Shown here: one piece after another, positions 48,827 through 56,310 of the stretch
Position numbering within the stretch: position 1 is the first letter of the stretch
Layout: every line of letters starts with the position of its first letter
Assembly (NCBI RefSeq): GCF_014203535.1
Contig: NZ_JACHJI010000007.1
Coordinates: forward strand, 1 to 64,000
Reading direction: 5' to 3'
Source of the DNA: Streptomyces griseomycini
GTDB lineage: Bacteria; Actinomycetota; Actinomycetes; Streptomycetales; Streptomycetaceae
Length of the DNA: 64,000 bases
Notes under the pieces: model-generated
What the model was told of the DNA's origin: nothing
Seen by the model: only the letters and a program-made list of their open reading frames with translations
Database searches by the model: none
Made by a program: the position numbers and the translations under genes

Positions 48827-51409
48827 TCACAGCAGGCCGTCCCACATCTGCTCCAGCAGCACCGACCACCAGCTCTCCGGCGAACCCAGCGCCGCCGGGT
48901 CCAGCGCGGCCAACTGGGCCTGGAAGTCGACGGTCCAGCGACCCGCCTGCTCCTGGTTCAGCCCGTACCGCAGCCGCCACATCCGCCCCAGCAGCGCCAG
49001 GCAGCGGGCGAACTCCGGCAGACCGGTGTTCACGAACTGCGGCGGCACGGGCGCCCCGCCCGGCCCCGCCTCCACCGGCACCGCGACGATGTGCGCCGTG
49101 CCGTACTGCACGCAGATCGCCTTGCCGAAGTCGCTGCCCATCACCAGGTACGAGCCCGCGTCCGAGGCCGGCTGCACCCCCCGCTCGGCCGCCAGCTCCG
49201 CCAGCGTCGGCACCGGCCGGCCCGGCTGGGCCTGCGCCCAGAAGAACGGGCCCATGTCCAGCGGCAGCCCGGCCACCACCAGCGTGTGCGCCACGATCGG
49301 CGGCACCCCCTGCCGCGACACCGCCGCCTGCTCGAACCGGAACACCCCCGGCCCGAACGCCCCCGCCAGCTCCTGGGCGATGCCCTCCGGCGGAACCGGC
49401 GGCGCCGGCTGCACCGGCGGCAACGGTGCGCGCACCGGGGCCGGACGCGCCGGACCGTCCGCCACCTGGTGCAACTCACCCTGGTGGGCCAGCAGTTGCT
49501 GCATGCCCTGCTGCCGGCTCGCGTGATCCGTGCCGTACGGCGCGATGGACGTGATCCGCGCCTGCGGCCACTGCTCCCGGATCATCCGCGCGCAGTACGC
49601 GCCCGGCAGCTCGCACGACTCCAGCTCGGTGTGCAGTTCCAGCACCTGGCCCGGCGGCACGTTCATGGCACGCAGCTCGTGGAAGATCTGCCACTCCGGG
49701 TGCGGCGTGCCCGGCGCCGAACGCCGGATCAGCTGCTGCTCGGAACCGTCCTGCGCGCGGTAGCGCAGCACGGCCTGGTAGCCGGGGCCGACGGTCGGCT
49801 GACCGGTGGGCTGCTGCGGATACCCGTACGCCGGCGGCTGCCCGGGCACGGGCGCGCCGTGCGGAGGCGCACCGGGAGCCATCGCACCGGGCGGCCTCCC
49901 CGGGGCCGGCGGGGGCGGCGGCGGAGGCGCACCGGGACCCCCCACCGGGGGCGCGGCCAGCACCGTCTCCGCGTGGTGCACGGGGCCGCGCGCACCCCCC
50001 GGAGCACCGGGGGCACCGGGAGCGCCGGGGGCGACCGGAGGATGCGGCGCACCGGGAGCGGCCGGGGCGCCGGGCGGCGGACCCGGGGGCTGCGGCGCGC
50101 CGGGAGCGCCCGGGCCCGTCCCGCCGGGATCGGCGAGCATCGTCGCGGCGTGGTGGACACCACCGGGCGGCGTGCCGGGCGCGTTCGGCGCACCCGGGGG
50201 AGGCGGGGTCGGAGCACCGGGCGGCGGCGTCGCGGCACCCGGCGGCTGCGGGGCCGGCGCGCCCCCGGGCCCCTCCGGGCCGTCGGGGCCGAACGCCGAC
50301 ACCATCTGCGTCGGTACGTACCCGCCGCCCGCCGGAGCACCCGGCGCACCGGGAGCGGGCGGGGGCGTGGCGCCCGGCCGTGCGCCCGGCGTCCCGGGGG
50401 CGCCCGGCGGAGGCGGCGGCGTCGGACCCGAGCCACGACGCGGCGGCGGTGTCGCCTTGCTGGTCGCGGCGTCGGCGATGTCCCCGGCGTGCGGCGCGAG
50501 CGGCCGCTCGGGAGCAGCCGGAGGCGGCGTACTGCCCTGCGGCGCACCCGGCGGAGGGGTGCCCGGCACACCGGCGGGCGGCGTACCCGGTACACCGGCG
50601 GGCGGCGTACCCGGAACCCCCGGAAGCGGCGTGCCCGGCGCACCGGGTTCCGGAAGCGCCGGTGCGACAGCCGTCGACGGAAGCTGGCTGCCGCCCGACA
50701 TCAGCGTCGTCCTGGCCTCCGGCGCCACCGCGGACGGCGGGGCGGCGTCACCGGACTCGTTCAACTGCGGGGCGAACACGGTCTCCGGCAGCGGCACGGA
50801 ACGGTCCTCACCGGCATCGGCGCTGGTGTCCGTACCGGCCCACGGCGTCGCCCCGGCCGACGCACCGCCACCCGCCGGGGAGTCACTCCCCCCGGCGGCG
50901 GGCCACTCCGCCCCGCTCCCCGCCCCGGCGGGCACGCCCGACGCCGGAGCCCCGGCACCGGAAGCAGAAACGGAACCGGAATCCGCCCCCGCGGTCCCCG
51001 AGGCCGAAGCCGACCCCGCCCCCCGCCGGTCCGGAATCCCCAGCCGATCCGCCGCCTCCTGCAGCCACTCCGGCGGACTCAGCAAGAACGACGTCTGGTT
51101 CAGATCCACCCGCGCCGCAGGCGCCGGCACCGGCTCGGGCGCCGCGTCGTCACGGCCGTACTCCTCCTCGTACCGGCGGATCACCTCGCCCACCGGCAGC
51201 GCCGGCCACAGCGTCGCCTCACCGCTGTCCCGGGCGATCACCAGCCGCTGCGCACCGCCGTCCGAACGGGGCCCGTCCGCACGGTCCTCCGCCCACACCA
51301 CGAACCCGAGGTCGAACTCCCGCACCCGCACCTCACGGTGCTGGTACGACGGCACGTCCCCGTTGACCCACTCCTCCGCGCGCTCCTGCGCCTGCGCGAA
51401 CGTCACCAT
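48827..51409 (-). CDS. Imm35-like / nucleotide-deaminase-like / SUKH-4-like fusion protein
   Basis: Protein of 860 residues in three parts joined by disorder. Residues 1-88 resemble the YrhB/Imm35 immunity domain. Residues about 100-530 are Pro/Gly/Ala-rich. Residues about 540-640 look like a deaminase domain of polymorphic toxins: the HxE zinc motif is HPE (570-572) and the cysteine pair is in ESCELPGAYCARMI (Cys599, Cys606). Residues about 690-860 resemble SUKH-4. There is no signal peptide. Deaminase and immunity modules are known in toxin-immunity systems; their fusion in one cytosolic protein is what stands out. Nine bases separate it from the gene upstream, so the two are one operon. 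The start is ATG 51409. Confidence 0.82.
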   Translation of the reverse strand: MVTFAQAQERAEEWVNGDVPSYQHREVRVREFDLGFVVWAEDRADGPRSDGGAQRLVIARDSGEATLWPALPVGEVIRRYEEEYGRDDAAPEPVPAPAARVDLNQTSFLLSPPEWLQEAADRLGIPDRRGAGSASASGTAGADSGSVSASGAGAPASGVPAGAGSGAEWPAAGGSDSPAGGGASAGATPWAGTDTSADAGEDRSVPLPETVFAPQLNESGDAAPPSAVAPEARTTLMSGGSQLPSTAVAPALPEPGAPGTPLPGVPGTPPAGVPGTPPAGVPGTPPPGAPQGSTPPPAAPERPLAPHAGDIADAATSKATPPPRRGSGPTPPPPPGAPGTPGARPGATPPPAPGAPGAPAGGGYVPTQMVSAFGPDGPEGPGGAPAPQPPGAATPPPGAPTPPPPGAPNAPGTPPGGVHHAATMLADPGGTGPGAPGAPQPPGPPPGAPAAPGAPHPPVAPGAPGAPGAPGGARGPVHHAETVLAAPPVGGPGAPPPPPPPAPGRPPGAMAPGAPPHGAPVPGQPPAYGYPQQPTGQPTVGPGYQAVLRYRAQDGSEQQLIRRSAPGTPHPEWQIFHELRAMNVPPGQVLELHTELESCELPGAYCARMIREQWPQARITSIAPYGTDHASRQQGMQQLLAHQGELHQVADGPARPAPVRAPLPPVQPAPPVPPEGIAQELAGAFGPGVFRFEQAAVSRQGVPPIVAHTLVVAGLPLDMGPFFWAQAQPGRPVPTLAELAAERGVQPASDAGSYLVMGSDFGKAICVQYGTAHIVAVPVEAGPGGAPVPPQFVNTGLPEFARCLALLGRMWRLRYGLNQEQAGRWTVDFQAQLAALDPAALGSPESWWSVLLEQMWDGLL

Positions 51410-51418
51410 CGCCGAAGC

Positions 51419-52438
51419 TCACTCCCCCGCGGAAGAAACCGGAACGGCACGCGCGAACCCGCCGTCCACCATCAGATTCGCCACCGTCTCCAGTTCCGGC
51501 GGAGACCCCGCGAGCCGCGACAGGAACGCGTCGAAGTCGTCCCCGCACGGCAGCAGCAACCGCTCCACCCGCTCGGCCGGCGGCCACGACGGATCCACGT
51601 CCCGCGCGTCGTCGTACGCGCAGAACCACACCGAACCCACCCGGTCGCCCCTCACCTTCACCGCCAGCAGACCGCCCTGCACGAAGCCGACGCACAGGTA
51701 GTCCTTGGTGAGGTGATCCCGCAGGCACTTGTTGACGTACACCAGGTCGTTGACCGCCGCCTCGTCCCGCACCGTGAAGAACGGCTGGTCCACCAGCAGA
51801 CCCAACTCCGCGTCCAGCGCCGTCCCCACCGGCGCACAACCACCCGCCGCCTTCAGGAACGACCGGTACGCACCCGGCAGCCGGTACCCGAGGTCCTCCT
51901 CGACCCCCAGCACCTGCGACTCCGACACCGCCACACCCGACTTCGGCAGCCCGAAGTGCGCCGGACGCGTCTCCTGCAACGGCCGCGTGCCCCGCTTGTC
52001 CTGGTCCACGTTCGCCGTCGCCAGCCCGCCGTGGTGCCGCAGCAGCGCCTTCACCTCGACCGGCACCAGCTCCAGCCGCCGCGACCCCACCACGTGGTGC
52101 CACGTCCAGCCGTGCGGCGTCGCCACCGCCGGCACCGTGTCCCACAGCTCGTGGCCGCTCGCCGCCAACGCCGCGTTCGCCGACACGTAGTCCGTCAACC
52201 GCAACTCGTCGACGCCGAAACCCTCCGGCGGCTCCGCGACCTCCGCGGCCGCCCGCGCGTACGGCGAGAAATCGGGGTAACCGCGCTCGTCCACCCGCAC
52301 CCCTCTCGGGTGACGGGCCGCCCGCACCGGATCCGGGAAGTGCACGACCTGCCCGGCGTAGGCCGCGTTCGGCGGCGCGGCTTGTCCCCCGGCCTGGCGG
52401 CCGGGTGGTACCCCCAGCCCGAGCCGACCTGTCGTCAT
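51419..52438 (-). CDS. WHH-nuclease-like / SMI1-KNR4 (SUKH) fusion protein
   Basis: The 339-residue protein starts MTTGRLGLGVPPGRQ. Residues 50-145 carry the pattern of WHH-type HNH toxins: YPDFSPYA, LTDYVSANAAL, GWTWHHV (W113, H114, H115) and LVPVEVKALLRHHGG (His135, His136). Residues about 165-325 form an SMI1/KNR4 (SUKH) immunity domain with LGYRLPGAYRSFLKAAGG. A nuclease toxin and its immunity-type module thus appear in one cytosolic polypeptide. It may be a self-inhibited enzyme or a domesticated regulator. The start ATG 52438 has GGGGG upstream; an ATG 12 codons earlier is possible. It is co-directional with the deaminase fusion and divergent from the YwqJ gene. Confidence 0.85.
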   Translation of the reverse strand: MTTGRLGLGVPPGRQAGGQAAPPNAAYAGQVVHFPDPVRAARHPRGVRVDERGYPDFSPYARAAAEVAEPPEGFGVDELRLTDYVSANAALAASGHELWDTVPAVATPHGWTWHHVVGSRRLELVPVEVKALLRHHGGLATANVDQDKRGTRPLQETRPAHFGLPKSGVAVSESQVLGVEEDLGYRLPGAYRSFLKAAGGCAPVGTALDAELGLLVDQPFFTVRDEAAVNDLVYVNKCLRDHLTKDYLCVGFVQGGLLAVKVRGDRVGSVWFCAYDDARDVDPSWPPAERVERLLLPCGDDFDAFLSRLAGSPPELETVANLMVDGGFARAVPVSSAGE

Positions 52439-52789
52439 GGCGGTTGCCCCCTGCGGCACTCTGTACGCCCCCACCGGCCACCTCAGGCCGTCACGGAACG
52501 TATTCGACTGTCACGTCTGTCTCGACTGCTTACCGCCACGACCCCCACGGCGTCCCGCACGCACCACCGCACGGATCACCGCACGAATCGCGGTGCCGAC
52601 AGCCTATGCGGTACGACGACACCGGTCACCGGCACCGGTGACCCACCCCTCCGCTTCCGTGACCAACCGTCACCCTCCCGTGACAGCCCGCCCAAACCCG
52701 GGCGTGTCGCCCGGCCCCAGCTTCCGCATCAGCCACGCCATTTGGCACCCTGTGACCTCCGAGGGGATGCTCGGGAGGGAATGGCGATC
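52439..52789. promoter_or_regulatory. Divergent promoter region of the toxin-type cluster
   Basis: This 351-bp gap between the two divergent units contains a perfect inverted repeat, GGTCACCGG-CA-CCGGTGACC (52624-52643). It also holds a direct repeat CACCGCACGRAT at 52565-52576 and 52577-52588. Both are operator candidates. No gene is supported. Confidence 0.6.
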
Positions 52790-53380
52790 ATGAACGTGAC
52801 ACAGACGGGGACGCACACCGGCCCATCCGGCGACCCCCGCTCCGGCGACCCCCGCATCGGAAACCCCCGTACCGGTGACCCCCGTACCGGTGACCCCCGG
52901 ACCGGCGACCCCCGCATCGGCTGGAGCACCTTCGACGGCACCCACGTCCCCAGCCTGCGCCACCGCCGCGACGGCATCCTCCCCACCATCGCCGCCGCCC
53001 TCTCCGTCCGCGGCACCACCCTCACCGGCACCGCCGCCCGCGGCGACACACCCCCCGCCCTGCACCCCCTCGTCCAGGACTTCCTCGACACCCTCACCAG
53101 CACCCAACGCGACCGCTTCACCGGCCGCTGCGCCGAGACCATCCTCATCTCCCGGCACATCGCCGCCGCCGACGCCGCACGCAGCAAACGCGCCGCACGC
53201 AAACCCATGACCAACGGCGAAGCCCGCAAAGCACTCAAACAGGCCAAACTCACCGCCCGCCGCATCCGCGAGGACGGCGACCCCCTCCACGGCAGCTTCG
53301 CCACCCCCTGCCGCGCCTGCACCGCCCTCAGCGCCCACTTCGGCATCCGCATCGTCGACCCGGCCGCCACCGACGGCTGA
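52790..53380 (+). CDS. YwqJ-like deaminase
   Basis: The 196-residue product starts with low complexity, then has a domain (about 55-190) of the YwqJ deaminase type: the zinc motifs are CAE (114-116) in FTGRCAET and PCRAC (173-177). This family occurs as C-terminal domains of polymorphic toxins; here it stands alone without a delivery domain. The N-terminus has six tandem GDPR-like pentapeptides (residues 14-44), from a 15-bp DNA repeat. I chose ATG 52790 because GGGAGG is 11 nt upstream; ATG 52781 is only 2 nt from it. The SUKH-3 gene follows after 50 bp, giving a toxin-immunity-like pair. Confidence 0.85.
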   Translation: MNVTQTGTHTGPSGDPRSGDPRIGNPRTGDPRTGDPRTGDPRIGWSTFDGTHVPSLRHRRDGILPTIAAALSVRGTTLTGTAARGDTPPALHPLVQDFLDTLTSTQRDRFTGRCAETILISRHIAAADAARSKRAARKPMTNGEARKALKQAKLTARRIREDGDPLHGSFATPCRACTALSAHFGIRIVDPAATDG

Positions 53381-53430
53381 CCCGCCCCCACACCCGGCCC
53401 CACCCCCGACCACCGACGATCGAAGAGCAG

Positions 53431-53925
53431 ATGCACACCGACCGCACCTCCTCCACCCGCTTCGCCGTCCCCGTCGACGCCGCCCTGCGCGCCGCCGGAT
53501 GGCAACCCGGGCGCTGGGACATCAAACAGGCCGAGATCTGGGCCGACACCCTCCGCGACCACACCTCACCCGCCGGACACCGCCACACCGTCTTCCCCGC
53601 GGCCGTCGAAGCCTGGGCCGAATTCGGCGGACTCCACATCGACCCCACCGGCCCCGGCCGCCAGGTCGCCCCCGTCGCCCTCGACCTCGACCCCCTGCAC
53701 GGCCTCCACATGGCCCGCACCCTCGGCGACCTCGGCCGCGCCCTCGACACCGAGGTCTGCCCCCTCGGCGCCGAGACCGACACCCAGGCCCTCCTCGCCA
53801 TCGACGCCCAGGGCCGCGTCTACGCCCTCGACCACACCGGCGACTGGTACCTCGGCCCCGACATCGACCGAGCCCTCGCCGCCCTCGTCTCCGGCATCCA
53901 GCCCGTACGCCTCACCGCCGGCTGA
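53431..53925 (+). CDS. SUKH-3 immunity-like protein
   Basis: The 164-residue protein has the SUKH-3 pattern: VDAALRAAGWQPGRWD at the N-terminus, FPAAVEAWAEFGGLHID, and a C-terminal IDAQGRVYALDHTGDWYLG then DIDRALAALV. SUKH-3 proteins are immunity factors that neutralise nuclease or deaminase toxins by direct binding. It follows the YwqJ-like gene in the same direction, 50 bp downstream, and probably forms an operon with it. The start is ATG 53431 with GAAGAG upstream. Confidence 0.9.
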   Translation: MHTDRTSSTRFAVPVDAALRAAGWQPGRWDIKQAEIWADTLRDHTSPAGHRHTVFPAAVEAWAEFGGLHIDPTGPGRQVAPVALDLDPLHGLHMARTLGDLGRALDTEVCPLGAETDTQALLAIDAQGRVYALDHTGDWYLGPDIDRALAALVSGIQPVRLTAG

Positions 53926-53951
53926 ACCCGCCCCCGGCCCCACACCCCGGC

Positions 53952-55325
53952 CTACGACGCCGGAATCACCGCCGACACCCGGAAACCCCCCGCCTCCGTC
54001 GGCCCCGACACGAACACCCCGCCCAACGCCGACACCCGCTCCTTCATCCCCACCAGGCCGTTCCCCCCGGACGGCAACCGCGCCGACGACGCCGCCTCCG
54101 GCGGCGGCTCGTTCTCCACCTGCATCGCGATCTCCGACACCCGGTGCGCGAGCCGCACATACGTCTTCGCGCCCGCCGCGTGCTTGTGGACGTTCGTCAA
54201 CGCCTCCTGCACCACCCGGTACGCCGTCGACTCCACCTCCCGCGCGTACGAACGGACCTCCCCCTCCACCGACAGGTCCACGACCATCCCCGCAGCCGCC
54301 GACTGCCCCACCAGCTCGTCGATCTCCGACAGGCACGGCCCCTCGGCCACACCCTCCCCCGACCCGCCGGCCACACCCACCGCCCGCGACGCGGCAGCCG
54401 CAGCCGCCGCCCCCACCGCCGCCAACGGCACCGACGAGACCGACGACGCCCGCGCCTCCCGCCGCCCGGCACCCTCCCCACCGGCACCGGTGCCGGTGCC
54501 GGTACCGGTGCCGGACCGCAGCACCCCGAGCATCTCCCGCAACTCCGTCAACGCCTGCCGGCCCATGTCCCCCACCAGCGCGGCGTTCCGCACCGCCTTC
54601 TCCGGATCCTTCCGCGCCACCGCCTGCAGCGCCGCCGCGTGCACCACCATCAGGCTCACCCGGTGCGCGACCACGTCGTGCATCTCACGGGCGATCCGCG
54701 TCCGCTCCTCGTTCCGCGCCCACTCGGCCCGCTCCTCCGCCCGCTCCGCGAGCAGCTGGAGCTCCCGCTCCAGACTGTCCGCCCGCTCCCGCAAGCTCTC
54801 CATCAACCGCCGCCGCGCCCCGACGTACAGACCCAGCAGCAACGGCGGCGCCGTCAGCCCCAACGAGGTCGTGACGGCCGCGAACGGCACGATCCAGTCC
54901 CCGACCTCGAGGTCCTCCCGCGCGATGTCCTGCCGCAACCGCACGAACATCACGATCAGCGTCCCCACCAGCTGCATCCCGGCCAGCGAGGCGATGATCC
55001 GGCGCGGCACGTCCGAAGCGGCCAGCGAGTACAGACCGACGATGCCCAACAGGAAGCCCATCGCCGCCGGCGTCACCGCGACCGCCACCAGCACCACCGC
55101 GATCGGCCACTTCCGCCGCACCAGCAGCACGGAACCGGCCAGCAGCCCGAACACCACCCCCGCGGCCACCGGAAGCCCCGCCTCCCGCGCGAACGGGATC
55201 CCCTCCAGCCCGCACTCCACGGCGGACACCACCGCGAGGCTCACATCGAGCGCGGCACTACGCCGCCTGGCCCACCACCACGGCCCGCCCCGGGCCGTCA
55301 CATGGTCTTCCCCCGTCGTGGTCAT
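53952..55325 (-). CDS. NarL-partner-type sensor histidine kinase without adjacent regulator
   Basis: Sensor kinase of 457 residues with about five to six membrane helices in 25-170, then a coiled linker and a HisKA_3 dimerisation domain whose phosphorylated residue is His216 (EMHDVVAHRV). The N-box QEALTNVHKHA (Asn378) and late GGNGLVGMKERV identify the ATPase domain. Between the two domains is an unusual insert (about 271-330), with a GTGTGTGTG run and an Ala-rich tract. Normally a NarL-family response regulator follows; none is present. The start may be ATG 55325, but GGAGG is only 1 nt away; GTG 55301 is better spaced. Confidence 0.9.
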   Translation of the reverse strand: MTTTGEDHVTARGGPWWWARRRSAALDVSLAVVSAVECGLEGIPFAREAGLPVAAGVVFGLLAGSVLLVRRKWPIAVVLVAVAVTPAAMGFLLGIVGLYSLAASDVPRRIIASLAGMQLVGTLIVMFVRLRQDIAREDLEVGDWIVPFAAVTTSLGLTAPPLLLGLYVGARRRLMESLRERADSLERELQLLAERAEERAEWARNEERTRIAREMHDVVAHRVSLMVVHAAALQAVARKDPEKAVRNAALVGDMGRQALTELREMLGVLRSGTGTGTGTGAGGEGAGRREARASSVSSVPLAAVGAAAAAAASRAVGVAGGSGEGVAEGPCLSEIDELVGQSAAAGMVVDLSVEGEVRSYAREVESTAYRVVQEALTNVHKHAAGAKTYVRLAHRVSEIAMQVENEPPPEAASSARLPSGGNGLVGMKERVSALGGVFVSGPTEAGGFRVSAVIPAS

Positions 55326-55486
55326 GCCTCCAGCCTACGGGCGGTCGACGCCGCTTTTCCGGCGAGTTTCCACGACCGGGCCCCACCACCCAGGGTGACC
55401 GTTCGGATGCGGTACGGCCCGAAATCCCTCGAACTGCCGAACCGGTCACCGTTCGAGAGGGGAACCGGCCATTCCGCCCGGACGGT

Positions 55487-56104
55487 ATGCGTGTGACACA
55501 TGCACCCGGCAAGTACGCCGACTCCGAGGGCCTGCGGGAACGGGCGGTGGCGCTGCGGCGCGCCCCGACGGAGCAAGCGAAGCCGGCCGCTCGGAAGAGG
55601 TGGGAGCACGAGCTGGCGGTGCGCGGCGAAGAGCGTCAGCGGACCAAGGCGGTCGCTGCGGGTCGGATCGGCACGACGACCGACCGCGAGCTGTTCATGA
55701 CCGGTGGGGCCCTCCGTCGGGCCGAGGGCGCGGAGGACAAGCCGTACGCCAGGCGTGAGAACGTGCAGTTCGTCAACAGCGACCCCAACGTAGTCCGGAT
55801 CTCCCTGGCTTGGCTCGACGTGCTCGGGGTGGATCGTGAACGCCTGCGGTACCGAGTCGTGATCCGCGTGACGGCCGACGTCGAGGGCGCTGAGAACCGC
55901 TGGGCGGACTTGGCAGGAACCGGCATCTCCCAGTTGCGGCAGACAACGATCAAGGAGCACAACCCCAGAACCATCCGCAGGAACGCAGGCGAGAACCACC
56001 GAGGTTGCCTGGTGATCAGCGTCCTGCGCGGCGCCGGGTCGTACCGCCGCGTCGAAGGACGGTGGTCCGGAACGGTGGTGGCAGCCGAACAACGAACCCC
56101 GTAG
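55487..56104 (+). CDS. Homing-endonuclease-like protein with shortened N-terminus
   Basis: The 205-residue product starts MRVTHAPGKYADSEGLRERA. Residues about 85-200 match a family in which a LAGLIDADG-endonuclease-like domain (FVNSDPNVVRISLAWLDVLG, TTIKEHNPRTIRRN and GCLVISVLRG) follows an HTH. Here the HTH segment expected after residue 25 is missing, while both flanks remain, and other positions look eroded. It ends 14 bases before the tRNA-Gln gene. Its codon use is less GC-biased than its neighbours, suggesting transfer. The function is probably lost or altered. Confidence 0.7.
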   Translation: MRVTHAPGKYADSEGLRERAVALRRAPTEQAKPAARKRWEHELAVRGEERQRTKAVAAGRIGTTTDRELFMTGGALRRAEGAEDKPYARRENVQFVNSDPNVVRISLAWLDVLGVDRERLRYRVVIRVTADVEGAENRWADLAGTGISQLRQTTIKEHNPRTIRRNAGENHRGCLVISVLRGAGSYRRVEGRWSGTVVAAEQRTP

Positions 56105-56118
56105 GCTAGCCCCGGCAT

Positions 56119-56195
56119 TCCCGGGTTGCTCTGTCGGTAGGGGCGACTGGACTTTGAATCCAGGTAAGACGCAGGTTCGACTCCTGCCCCGGGAG
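56119..56195 (+). tRNA. tRNA-Gln, anticodon UUG
   Basis: The acceptor arms TCCCGGG and CCCGGGA, an anticodon stem CTGGA/TCCAG around the loop CTTTGAA (anticodon TTG) and a T-arm GCAGG-TTCGACT-CCTGC are clear. CCA is not encoded. The structure is slightly irregular: two bases rather than one separate the D- and anticodon stems and the variable region has seven. It could still be functional. Confidence 0.8.
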
Positions 56196-56201
56196 CCGGC
56201 C

Positions 56202-56233
56202 GCGGGGCCCCGACAGCACTGTCGGGGCCCCGC
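56202..56233 (+). terminator. tRNA-Gln terminator
   Basis: Perfect inverted repeat with 15-bp arms (56202-56216 and 56219-56233) directly after the tRNA. Confidence 0.8.
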
Positions 56234-56310
56234 TCTCATGTCCCCCCACCAGCGCCCCGGTATCCTGCGGTTGTCCATCCCCCACCCCCATCACAGCCGA
56301 AGGGCATCCC

